A stretch of 6,177 nt of DNA, from NCBI GenBank assembly GCA_905236365.1, contig CAJOPP010000107.1, positions 1-6,177 of the forward strand, written 5' to 3'. Position numbers and translations under genes: made by a program. The notes below the pieces were generated by a model. It searched no databases, was not told the DNA's origin, and was given only the letters and a program-made list of their open reading frames with translations. Below are positions 1-6,112 of the stretch, piece after piece (position 1 is the first letter of the stretch; every line of letters begins with the position of its first letter). Origin of the DNA: an uncultured Lachnospiraceae bacterium. Its GTDB lineage: Bacteria; Bacillota; Clostridia; Lachnospirales; Lachnospiraceae.

Positions 1-62
1 CCCGAAATGGAAAACATATAACATATCCGGCAACGTCCGGCTTAAGTAAATGACATGATGTC

Positions 63-79
63 GGGACTGAACAGTTACT
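63..79 (+). repeat. Direct repeat copy 1, flanking argC
   Basis: The sequence GGGACTGAACAGTTACT sits 6 bases beyond the argC stop codon. Its 13-base core CTGAACAGTTACT recurs exactly, in the same orientation, at 1110-1122 on the other side of argC. The core includes the near-palindrome CTG-AA-CAG. This copy overlaps the right arm of an inverted repeat, TAAGTAA (43-49) with TTACTTA (75-81), which encloses the palindrome GACAT-G-ATGTC (52-62). Confidence 0.6.
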
Positions 80-85
80 TATATT

Positions 86-1033
86 CTATAACACTAGCCC
101 CTTATCTTCTTCACATCCTAACAGAATATTCAGACATTGTATTGCTGCACCGGAAGCACCTTTTCCAAGATTATCAAACTGTGCGGACAATACTACTCTT
201 TCTTCATTTCCTGTTACATAAATCTTAAGTCCATCCCATCCGGACAGTCCATTGCCTGCAATAAATCCACTTGCCGCAATCTCATCATCCGCTTTGCTTA
301 CCTCGATAAATTTTTCTCCATGATAATATTCCCTGTAATAAGACAGTAAAGATTCCTGTGTTTCTTTTTTCTTCAGCAGATCTGTATAAAGCGGGACGGA
401 AACTACCATTCCACTGTAATAGTCATCAATAATCGGTGAAAATAACGGAGTTCTTGCAAGTCCTGTAATCTTCTGCATCTCTTTTAAATGCTTATGTTGT
501 TGTGTCAGTGCATATTCCCGTCCTGAAGAATAGGTGGCCGGTCTGTCTGCACTCTCATAGTCTGCGATGACTTTCTTCCCTGCTCCGCTATATCCGGAAA
601 GTGCAAAACAGCTCACCGGATAGTCTTTCGGAAGAATGTCACCCGCAACCAACGGATACACCAGAGAGATAAATCCCGTTGCAAAACATCCTGGCACCGC
701 AATTCTTTTCCCTTTTTTGATTGCTTCTCTATGTGCTGCCGAAAGTTCCGGAAGTCCATATGCCCATCCATTCTCAGTGCGATGTGCAGTGGAAGCGTCA
801 ATAATCGTTACATTGTCATTCTCCACAAGACCAACTGCCTCTCTTGCTGCTGCATCCGGAAGACAAAGAAATGTAATATCAGATTCATTGATCAGACGTT
901 TTCTCTCTGCCAGATCTTTTCTCAGCTCACTATTGATAGATAAAATTTCAATATCATCACGTCCACTAAAACGTTCATTGATTCTCAATCCCGTTGTTCC
1001 TTCACTACCATCGATAAAAATTTTTGTTTTCAT
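86..1033 (-). CDS. argC: N-acetyl-gamma-glutamyl-phosphate reductase, type 2
   Basis: This 315-residue enzyme catalyses the NADPH-dependent reduction of N-acetylglutamyl 5-phosphate to N-acetylglutamate 5-semialdehyde, the third step of arginine synthesis, in the cytoplasm. The N-terminal dinucleotide-binding fold carries GSEGTTGLRI at residues 9-18. A STAHR segment follows near 81-85. The catalytic cysteine is Cys116 in PGCFATG. SGYSGAGKK lies at 146-154, the family HKH segment at about 180-182, and NLGKGASGAA near the C-terminus. PGCFATG rather than PGCYPT, and a length close to 310, place it in the shorter type 2 group. The start is set at the ATG ending at 1033, because AGAAGG lies 8 bases before it. 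An in-frame ATG 24 bases upstream has no ribosome binding site and sits at the likely transcription start. No argJ or argB start follows within the remaining 85 bases. The family call is very secure. Confidence 0.96.
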   Translation of the reverse strand: MKTKIFIDGSEGTTGLRINERFSGRDDIEILSINSELRKDLAERKRLINESDITFLCLPDAAAREAVGLVENDNVTIIDASTAHRTENGWAYGLPELSAAHREAIKKGKRIAVPGCFATGFISLVYPLVAGDILPKDYPVSCFALSGYSGAGKKVIADYESADRPATYSSGREYALTQQHKHLKEMQKITGLARTPLFSPIIDDYYSGMVVSVPLYTDLLKKKETQESLLSYYREYYHGEKFIEVSKADDEIAASGFIAGNGLSGWDGLKIYVTGNEERVVLSAQFDNLGKGASGAAIQCLNILLGCEEDKGLVL

Positions 1034-1041
1034 CCTTTGAA

Positions 1042-1047
1042 CCTTCT
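1042..1047 (-). promoter_or_regulatory. Ribosome binding site that fixes the argC start
   Basis: On the minus strand AGAAGG lies 8 bases before the ATG at 1031-1033. The alternative ATG at 1055-1057 has only A+T-rich sequence before it. This site therefore supports the 315-residue form of ArgC over the 323-residue form. Confidence 0.75.
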
Positions 1048-1058
1048 TTCCTAGCATA

Positions 1059-1087
1059 TTATTAAAGTAGTATTTTCTTATTTACAA
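1059..1087 (-). promoter_or_regulatory. Candidate sigma-A promoter of argC
   Basis: On the minus strand TTGTAA (1082-1087) is separated by 17 bases from TAATAA (1059-1064). Transcription would begin near 1052, giving a leader of about 20 bases that still contains the AGAAGG ribosome binding site. A small palindrome, TACAA-AAA-TTGTA, overlaps the -35 box. The match is partial and comes from inspection in A+T-rich DNA, so a chance match is possible. The spacing and its agreement with the chosen start favour it. Confidence 0.5.
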
Positions 1088-1102
1088 TTTTTGTATCTAT
1101 TT

Positions 1103-1174
1103 ATCAGGGCTGAACAGTTACTGATTTTTATATTTGGTCAGGTGTAAATCGTGTGCATTTAACACCAAAATCAG
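1103..1174. other. Nested inverted repeats between the GH3 gene and argC
   Basis: An outer inverted repeat pairs CTGATTTT (1121-1128) with AAAATCAG (1167-1174). Inside it GGTGT+AAAT (1141-1149) pairs with ATTT (1157-1160) and ACACC (1162-1166) around a 7-base loop, with one bulged base. Two alternatives compete. TTTGGT (1133-1138) can pair with ACCAAA (1164-1169), and CTGAT (1121-1125) can pair with ATCAG (1103-1107). No T-run follows on either strand, so this is not a standard intrinsic terminator. It lies upstream of the predicted argC promoter and downstream of the GH3 stop. It could protect or end the GH3 mRNA, bind a regulator, or be a repeat remnant; its role is unknown. Confidence 0.5.
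1107..1122 (+). repeat. Direct repeat copy 2, flanking argC
   Basis: GGGCTGAACAGTTACT differs from copy 1 by one missing base between GGG and the shared 13-base core. It lies about 20 bases upstream of the predicted argC -35 box. Here the core is bracketed by ATCAG (1103-1107) and CTGAT (1121-1125), so this copy can fold back on itself. Both copies are followed by A+T-rich DNA containing TATATT. The flanking sequence otherwise does not match, so the repeat is short. Confidence 0.6.
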
Positions 1175-1219
1175 ACTTTATTATCTTACAATTATCCATA
1201 TACTTCTATCAGGTTTGCC

Positions 1220-3742
1220 TTAATCCAAATATTCAAACTCAATATTGTCTAATCGGAAATCAGCTCCTCCGGTGGTATCCGTCATAAACTTAAACTGATA
1301 ATTGCCATTTTCCAAGGTAACGTCAATCGTAAAATCCTGATAATCATCCAGGTTACCGGTAGCAGTCATCGGTACAATCGTACGATTTGCATTACCGTCA
1401 TCTTCAATGGTCGGCGTTGCATAGTAAATCGCAACCGTGTCACTGTCCTTGGCCGCTGCAATTTTAAAGTGTAACCGATAATTTCCTTCCTTCGGAACCC
1501 ATACATCCCATTTTGCATTCGCCCACTCTGTTCCCCAGTTATCAACATAACTGATGTTGTTGGAATTACCTGTTGTAACCTCATAAGAATCGCTATTATA
1601 ATTCTCTGCCTCTAATACATAATTGACTGATTCCAAATCGATTCCATTTCGTTCCATCGCTTCTTTTTCCTCTTCACTCTGCTGTGCTCTTTGTCCGATT
1701 GCTGCAGTACCTTCTGCAGATATACTGCTTCCATCTTTTTTCAGACCGCTGCCACGCTTAAACAGAATCTTATCATCATTGCCATCATTAAATTTGTCTG
1801 CGATATCCGATGCATACCATGTCCATGTATAAGGCAATGTCCCTGTAAACTCCTGATCACCAAGCAATATATCTGCAACGCCTTCACCTTCTGTGCCCGG
1901 AAGCCATGCCATTACCAATGCATCAAAGTCTTCCAGCTGATCTGCTATAGTGAGCATTCTTCCGGTTACCATTACTGCAATGATTGGAATATCTTCTTTT
2001 CCAGCTGCTGCAGCTGTTTCTTTAATATGCTCCAGTATCTTTTTATCACTTCCCATAATCGTCAGATTACTTACACTTCGATCTCCACTGCTCTCTGCAT
2101 ACGGTGTCTCTCCGATAACGAATAATACTGCATCATGGTTGGAATTTACTTCACCTTCTTTGCTGTACTCAATATTCACGCCTTCTCCGGCAGACTGTTG
2201 TAATCCTTCCAATATTGTTGTTCCCTCTGTGATATTACCGGTAGAGCCCTGCCAGCTGATGGTCCATCCTCCACACTGAACGCCGATATCATCTGCTTTT
2301 GGACCCGCTACTAAAATATTCTTACTATTTGCAAAAAGTTCCATCGCAGTCTGATCTCCAATGGTATCATTTTTCAATAACACAAGAGACTCAGAAACCG
2401 CCTTTCTGGCAATCGCACGATGTTCCTCACTACCGAACCTGCCCATTAACTCATTTTCCGCATCACTACCAATTTCCTCATCAAATAAACCGGCCTCAAA
2501 TTTTACCCGCAAGATTCTTCTTACTGCATCGTTGATCCGGGATCTTTTGATACTCCCCTCTTCTACTGCAGCAACAATTTCATCAATACATTCTTCCCAT
2601 GAATTCGGTTCCATTAACATGTCCAAACCTGCGTTAATACCGTTTACTATCTGTTCTCTGTATGTTGATCCGGATACCTGCTGAACTGCATTATAATCGC
2701 TAACAACTAAACCCGTAAATCCCAATTCACCCTTTAATACATCTGTAATTAAATATTTATTCTCATGCATTTTAAGACCATTGACACTGTTATAAGAAAC
2801 CATAACGGTTCTAACTCCTGCATCTACAGCAGCTTTATATGGTTTCAATAATTTATCACGAAGTAATGCTTCAAATTCTTCATCTTCCATTTTTACATTA
2901 CCTTGATTCATACCATTATATGTATATCCTTCACCAATATAATGTTTTGCAGTTGCCAGAACATGGCGGTCATCCAAATAGTCATCACTATCTAAAATTC
3001 CCTGAAAACCTTTGATATAGGCAGTTCCCAATTCTGTAACAATATCCACATCTTCTCCAAATCCCTCATAAGTTCTTCCCCAAAGCTCATTTTGAGGATT
3101 TGCAAGCGTTGGAGCAAATGTCCATTTTATTCCTGTTGCCTTTACTTCCTCTGCAACAGCAGCTCCAATCTGTTCTACCAGTTCAGGGTCATTTGCAGCA
3201 CCTAATCCAATATTGTGAGGATAGATTGTTGCACCATACACATTATTATGTCCATGAACCGCATCCACACCATACAGGATTGGAATTCCTAAACGACTTT
3301 GGGCAGTTGCCTGCTTAATCTTATTGATATATGCCTGCCAATCCTGTGCTGTATTGCCGGTATATGGTGCGGAACCGCCACCACTCAAAACAGAACCAAG
3401 TCCGTACTCTGTAAGCTTATCCGGTGTAACTGCCGCCTGTTCTGCCTGAACCATCTGTGCCGCCTTTTCTTCTAATGTCATCATGGAAAGAAGGGCTTCT
3501 ACCCGTTCTTCTACATCTTTGCTTGCATCCATATAAAGACTCTTGTCCAACTCTCTTGGCTCAGCGTCTTCATCATCTTCAATGTCTTCTCTCTGTGCAT
3601 CCTCCACTTGTGTCTCTGTTTCCACATCTGACTGTTTTCCATCTTTCTGACATCCAAAAAGCATTGTGGCAATAATTGCAAAAAGGACAAAAACGACCAG
3701 CATTTTATCTAACCACGATGTTCTCTTACTTACTTCTCTCAT
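1220..3742 (-). CDS. Lipoprotein GH3 exo-beta-glucosidase with C-terminal carbohydrate-binding module
   Basis: The 840-residue product probably removes terminal glucose from beta-glucans or cello-/laminari-oligosaccharides at the outer face of the membrane. A basic N-terminus, a hydrophobic segment (14-29) and the lipobox LFG-C predict lipid attachment at Cys31. A very acidic linker follows, with 16 Asp/Glu in residues 31-66. The GH3 barrel (about 75-415) has YGVDAVHG (Asp160), WGRTYEG (Arg223) and AKHYIGEG (Lys266-His267), with SDY giving nucleophile Asp349. The GH3 C-domain (about 440-670) has CGGWTISWQG and GETPYAE, whose Glu545 is the likely acid/base. These motifs resemble the barley beta-glucan exohydrolase type, but Tyr350 replaces the usual Trp after the nucleophile. 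Residues 706-840 begin EAENY and end FRLDNIEFEYL, like CBM6/35/36-type modules. AAAGGG lies 9 bases before the ATG. Substrate specificity is inferred, so no symbol is given. Confidence 0.93.
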   Translation of the reverse strand: MREVSKRTSWLDKMLVVFVLFAIIATMLFGCQKDGKQSDVETETQVEDAQREDIEDDEDAEPRELDKSLYMDASKDVEERVEALLSMMTLEEKAAQMVQAEQAAVTPDKLTEYGLGSVLSGGGSAPYTGNTAQDWQAYINKIKQATAQSRLGIPILYGVDAVHGHNNVYGATIYPHNIGLGAANDPELVEQIGAAVAEEVKATGIKWTFAPTLANPQNELWGRTYEGFGEDVDIVTELGTAYIKGFQGILDSDDYLDDRHVLATAKHYIGEGYTYNGMNQGNVKMEDEEFEALLRDKLLKPYKAAVDAGVRTVMVSYNSVNGLKMHENKYLITDVLKGELGFTGLVVSDYNAVQQVSGSTYREQIVNGINAGLDMLMEPNSWEECIDEIVAAVEEGSIKRSRINDAVRRILRVKFEAGLFDEEIGSDAENELMGRFGSEEHRAIARKAVSESLVLLKNDTIGDQTAMELFANSKNILVAGPKADDIGVQCGGWTISWQGSTGNITEGTTILEGLQQSAGEGVNIEYSKEGEVNSNHDAVLFVIGETPYAESSGDRSVSNLTIMGSDKKILEHIKETAAAAGKEDIPIIAVMVTGRMLTIADQLEDFDALVMAWLPGTEGEGVADILLGDQEFTGTLPYTWTWYASDIADKFNDGNDDKILFKRGSGLKKDGSSISAEGTAAIGQRAQQSEEEKEAMERNGIDLESVNYVLEAENYNSDSYEVTTGNSNNISYVDNWGTEWANAKWDVWVPKEGNYRLHFKIAAAKDSDTVAIYYATPTIEDDGNANRTIVPMTATGNLDDYQDFTIDVTLENGNYQFKFMTDTTGGADFRLDNIEFEYLD

Positions 3743-3790
3743 CTTCTTTTTCCCTTTCTATTTTAAATGCAAAACTCAGCACCTGATTAC

Positions 3791-3808
3791 AGAGGCTACC
3801 TCACCTCT
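3791..3808 (-). other. Small stem-loop in the GH3 gene leader
   Basis: On the minus strand AGAGG (3804-3808) can pair with CCTCT (3791-3795) around an 8-base loop. The right arm also belongs to a competing pairing of ACAGAG (3824-3829) with CTCTGT (3789-3794). I compared the segment with common riboswitch consensus motifs from memory and found no match. It is probably an unremarkable leader hairpin. Confidence 0.25.
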
Positions 3809-3836
3809 TTGTTCTGTGAAGATTCTCTGTTGTCAA
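3808..3836 (-). promoter_or_regulatory. Tentative promoter of the GH3 gene
   Basis: A perfect -35 hexamer, TTGACA, is present on the minus strand at 3831-3836. At 17 bases spacing the -10 position reads AACAAA (3808-3813), only 3 of 6 matches. The gene needs its own promoter because a terminator lies just upstream. If used, this one would be weak or activator-dependent, which would suit an inducible polysaccharide hydrolase. No catabolite-control (cre) box matching the consensus was seen here. Confidence 0.3.
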
Positions 3837-3871
3837 GCTTCCCTTTTTCATTTCAGATTATCTGCATATGG

Positions 3872-3901
3872 AAAAGGACAGTCAATCACTCAACTGTCCT
3901 T
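3872..3901 (-). terminator. Intrinsic terminator after guaB
   Basis: On the minus strand AAGGACAGT (3893-3901) and ACTGTCCTT (3874-3882) form a perfect 9-bp stem around a 10-base loop. A short run of four T overlaps the stem end (3872-3875), followed by CC. It begins 57 bases past the guaB stop. The stem is convincing, but the T-tract is short, so some read-through toward the GH3 gene is possible. Confidence 0.7.
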
Positions 3902-3958
3902 GAAACCTTCCTGATAATTCTTTTCCATGCGTAACAAATCAAGTTGATCCAGTCCGCA

Positions 3959-5410
3959 TTACTCTACAGAATAATTCGGAGCTTCCTTTGTAATCTGGAT
4001 ATCATGTGGATGACTCTCTTTCAAAGAAGCTGCTGAAATCTCAACAAACTGTGCTGTCTCATGTAAATCTTCAATATTCTTAGCACCACAATATCCCATA
4101 CCAGAGCGAAGTCCTCCCAACAACTGGAATACTGTATCCTCTAAAGTTCCCTTATAAGCTACCCGGCCTTCCACGCCTTCCGGTACTAACTTCTTTGCAT
4201 TAGACTGGAAATAACGATCCTTACTACCGTTCTCCATCGCTGCAATGGAACCCATACCACGATATACTTTGTATTTCCGTCCCTGATATAACTCATACTC
4301 TCCAGGTGCTTCATCTGTACCGGCAAACAGACTGCCCATCATACATACATTTGCACCGGCCGCCAATGCCTTGGTGATGTCTCCTGAATATTTGATACCG
4401 CCATCTGCAATAACCGGAATACCATATTCCTTAGCCACATCATATGCATCCATAATCGCCGTAATCTGTGGCACACCAATACCTGCCACTACACGAGTTG
4501 TACAGATTGATCCCGGCCCGATACCAATCTTAACGGCATCAACACCCATCTTAATCATCGCTTCGGTACCGCTTCTGGTTGCCACATTACCTGCAATGAC
4601 CTGCAAATCCGGGTACTTTTCTCTAATCAACTTAAATGTTTTCAATACATTCGCAGAATGTCCGTGTGCAGTATCAATAACAACTGCATCAACCTTTGAA
4701 CGAACCAATTCATCTACACGGTCTGTAATATCCGGAGTAACACCTACTGCTGCTGCACAGAGCAATCTTCCCTGCGAATCCTTTGCAGAATGCGGATAAC
4801 GGATTGTCTTTTCAATATCTTTGATTGTAATCAAGCCTTTTAGATTGAAATTCTTATCTACGATCGGGAGTTTCTCTTTGCGTGCCTTGGCAAGAATCCG
4901 CTTAGCCTCTTCCAGAGTAATTCCCTCCGGTGCTGTAATTAATCCATCTGAAGTCATAGACTCTTTAATCAGTTTCGTATAATCTGTCTCAAACTTCAGA
5001 TCACGATTTGTAATAATTCCAACTAATTTCCCATTCTCACAAATCGGAACACCGGAAATACGGAACTTAGCCATCAATTTGTCAGCATCATCCAATGTGT
5101 TCTCAGGTGAAAGATAAAATGGATCGGTAATGACACCATTCTCAGAACGCTTAACCATATCCACTTCCTCTGCCTGTTCCTCAATCGACATATTCTTGTG
5201 GATAACACCAATTCCTCCCTGTCTGGCCATTGCAATTGCCATTCTATGCTCCGTTACGGTATCCATACCGGAACTCATCAGTGGAATCTGCAACTGAATC
5301 TTCTTTGTAAGCTGTGTTCTTAAGTCAACGTCATTTGGAATCACTTCTGAATATGCCGGAACTAACAACACATCATCAAAGGTAATTCCTTTTCCAATAA
5401 TTTTACTCAT
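3959..5410 (-). CDS. guaB: IMP dehydrogenase
   Basis: This 483-residue cytoplasmic enzyme oxidises IMP to XMP with NAD+, the committed step to guanine nucleotides. The catalytic barrel is interrupted by two CBS domains (about 93-140 and 151-201), the usual site of nucleotide regulation. The segment GIGPGSICTTR carries the catalytic Cys303 and the potassium-binding loop. ADGGIKYSGD binds the IMP phosphate. DRYFQ gives the Arg399-Tyr400 dyad on the mobile flap, followed by KKLVPEGVEGRV. The N-terminus (GKGITFDDVLLVPAYSEV) is canonical and the length matches bacterial GuaB. AAAGG lies 10 bases before the ATG, with a closer AGAGG too near to be optimal. The cheX gene ends 30 bases upstream with no promoter visible between them, so guaB probably depends on the cheX promoter region. 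No purine riboswitch was recognised upstream of the pair. All catalytic residues are present. Confidence 0.98.
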   Translation of the reverse strand: MSKIIGKGITFDDVLLVPAYSEVIPNDVDLRTQLTKKIQLQIPLMSSGMDTVTEHRMAIAMARQGGIGVIHKNMSIEEQAEEVDMVKRSENGVITDPFYLSPENTLDDADKLMAKFRISGVPICENGKLVGIITNRDLKFETDYTKLIKESMTSDGLITAPEGITLEEAKRILAKARKEKLPIVDKNFNLKGLITIKDIEKTIRYPHSAKDSQGRLLCAAAVGVTPDITDRVDELVRSKVDAVVIDTAHGHSANVLKTFKLIREKYPDLQVIAGNVATRSGTEAMIKMGVDAVKIGIGPGSICTTRVVAGIGVPQITAIMDAYDVAKEYGIPVIADGGIKYSGDITKALAAGANVCMMGSLFAGTDEAPGEYELYQGRKYKVYRGMGSIAAMENGSKDRYFQSNAKKLVPEGVEGRVAYKGTLEDTVFQLLGGLRSGMGYCGAKNIEDLHETAQFVEISAASLKESHPHDIQITKEAPNYSVE

Positions 5411-5440
5411 GTCCTCTCTACCTTTCTTAATATTCTTTTG

Positions 5441-5917
5441 TTACTCTTCATATACACAGATGTATAACTTCAAATACTCCACACCATCCAGCAACAACGG
5501 AACACAAATCGGTGAAATATCCGCCTGCATTCTCAAATTTGTTCCTGACATAGAAATTGGTGGAGTAATATCAATTAACTTCCCCTGTGTTGAAAATAAT
5601 GTAGCTGTGTTTCCCATAATCATGTTACTTAACTCATTCAATGCAGAACAAGCCATTTCATCCAATTCTGCCACCGGCATACCAAACATCATTTTACTGG
5701 CAATTTCTTTCGCATGCTCAATATCCATTGCCAATACTGCCTGTCCTTTCATCTGACCGACTATACCAACCGTAATTGTATATGTAGGTTGACCAAAAGA
5801 AAAATCAGCCAACGAAGGTTTGCCCACTGAAAGTTTAAGTTGGGTAACACTTTCAAAAACGCTCATTGTAGACTGTAAAAATGGATTAATATTGTTAACG
5901 TCCAATGCTTTTTTCAT
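5441..5917 (-). CDS. cheX: CheX-family chemotaxis (CheY-P) phosphatase
   Basis: The 158-residue product belongs to the CheC/CheX/FliY phosphatase group, whose characterised members dephosphorylate CheY-P in the cytoplasm. The N-terminal part (NPFLQSTMSVFESV, then a segment with GKPSL) is typical of CheX. SALNELSNMIMGN contains the single ExxN motif, Glu95 and Asn98, expected for CheX; CheC usually has two such motifs. There is no receiver or membrane segment. The longest frame starts with GTG at 5927-5929. The ATG at 5915-5917 is preferred because GAGG lies 6 bases before it, whereas the GTG has no proper ribosome binding site. No other chemotaxis gene is in the window, so its partner response regulator cannot be identified. 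It may serve motility or a stand-alone regulator. It is probably co-transcribed with guaB. Family membership is strong; the cellular role is inferred. Confidence 0.86.
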   Translation of the reverse strand: MKKALDVNNINPFLQSTMSVFESVTQLKLSVGKPSLADFSFGQPTYTITVGIVGQMKGQAVLAMDIEHAKEIASKMMFGMPVAELDEMACSALNELSNMIMGNTATLFSTQGKLIDITPPISMSGTNLRMQADISPICVPLLLDGVEYLKLYICVYEE

Positions 5918-5922
5918 GTTTG

Positions 5923-5930
5923 TCCTCACT
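5923..5930 (-). promoter_or_regulatory. Ribosome binding site that fixes the cheX start
   Basis: On the minus strand AGTGAGGA lies just before CAAAC and the ATG at 5915-5917, so the GAGG core is 6 bases from the start codon. The alternative GTG start is inside this site and would lack its own. This favours the 158-residue form of CheX. Confidence 0.7.
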
Positions 5931-5955
5931 CCGATTCTATTAAATAATATAATCT

Positions 5956-5984
5956 ATTATACATGAATACAGCCAACTACGCAA
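5956..5984 (-). promoter_or_regulatory. Candidate promoter proximal to cheX-guaB
   Basis: A perfect -10 TATAAT (5956-5961) on the minus strand is preceded at 17 bases by TTGCGT (5979-5984), which matches half of the -35 consensus. Transcription would start near 5949, giving a leader of about 32 bases. The -35 box is part of the inverted-repeat arm ACGCAAA (5979-5985), so occupancy of that repeat by a protein would affect this promoter. Confidence 0.55.
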
Positions 5985-6022
5985 ATAAAATTGATAAGTT
6001 TTTCACAGTTTTTGCGTTTTTT
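5979..6022. repeat. Inverted repeat overlapping the proximal cheX promoter
   Basis: ACGCAAA (5979-5985) and TTTGCGT (6011-6017) are perfect 7-base complements. An inner A/T stem around GATA is possible between them. On the plus strand the right arm runs into six T (6017-6022), so it resembles a plus-strand terminator, although no plus-strand gene is seen to need one. On the minus strand it covers the -35 box at 5979-5984. Operator or incidental structure are both possible. Confidence 0.4.
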
Positions 6023-6047
6023 GATATTGAACCTTAAACAAATTCAT
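6003..6047 (-). CDS. Possible 14-codon leader ORF (doubtful)
   Basis: An ATG at 6045-6047 is preceded by AAAGGG with 8 bases spacing, a good ribosome binding site. It opens a frame of 14 codons (MNLFKVQYQKTQKL) ending in TGA at 6003-6005. It would lie on the transcript of the distal promoter and end inside the inverted repeat at 5979-6017. The composition (three Lys, three Gln) gives no hint of amino-acid attenuation, and no T-run follows the hairpin on this strand. Frames this short arise often by chance in A+T-rich DNA. Confidence 0.15.
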   Translation of the reverse strand: MNLFKVQYQKTQKL

Positions 6048-6057
6048 ATATTGAACC
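6024..6057 (-). repeat. Tandem 10-base direct repeat in the cheX leader
   Basis: GGTTCAATAT occurs twice on the minus strand (6048-6057 and 6024-6033), with repeat starts 24 bases apart. Both copies are preceded by AAG or AAGG. The pair lies about 75-108 bases upstream of the proximal promoter's predicted start, a plausible position for an activator site. The left copy also belongs to a loose TTCA...TGAA symmetry. No regulator is named, because the motif does not match one I know. Confidence 0.4.
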
Positions 6058-6063
6058 CTTTTA

Positions 6064-6112
6064 AGGAATAACACAGAAATAAAAAAGCATTATTTATTTC
6101 TGAATTTTTCCT
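6064..6112 (-). other. A+T-rich hairpin at the start of the distal leader
   Basis: CAGAAATAAA (6074-6083 on plus) and TTTATTTCTG (6093-6102) form a perfect 10-bp stem around a 9-base loop. It extends outward through an imperfect 5x5 section to AGGAA (6064-6068) with TTCCT (6108-6112). On the minus strand it would be the first structure of an RNA from the distal promoter. On the plus strand it is followed by AATTTTT and could be a weak terminator. The stem is almost all A-T pairs, so stability is modest. Confidence 0.4.

Noticed and set aside
1..17. Possible start of a downstream minus-strand gene (ATG at 15-17 or 22-24)
   Set aside because: Neither ATG has a ribosome binding site, and too few codons remain before the edge to recognise a product such as ArgJ.
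636..1040. Plus-strand open frame of 134 codons opposite argC
   Set aside because: It is the mirror of a fully conserved ArgC coding sequence, has no recognisable domain, and its composition follows the argC codons.
1143..1157. Catabolite-control (cre) box
   Set aside because: TGTAAATCGTGTGCA needs a one-base insertion relative to the consensus, and the symmetry in this region is better described by the GGTGT/ACACC inverted repeat.
1691..2279. Overlapping plus-strand frames of 144 and 109 codons opposite the GH3 gene
   Set aside because: They are Ser/Cys/Ile-rich antisense translations of the GH3 C-domain with no ribosome binding site or family resemblance.
3789..3829. Possible preQ1- or lysine-type riboswitch before the GH3 gene (AGAGGTGAGG resemblance)
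   Set aside because: Only a few bases match. The A-rich tail of preQ1-I and the long multi-helix body of the lysine switch are both absent, and the function does not fit.
3938..3948. Palindrome ATCAA-G-TTGAT after the guaB stop
   Set aside because: At 11 bases, with no second copy and no promoter nearby, it is expected by chance; termination is better explained by the hairpin at 3872-3901.
4371..4799. Plus-strand frame of 142 codons opposite guaB
   Set aside because: It lies entirely within the conserved IMP dehydrogenase barrel and is explained as a shadow frame.
5409..5756. Plus-strand frame of 115 codons opposite cheX
   Set aside because: It mirrors the conserved CheX core including the ExxN motif, and has no features of its own.
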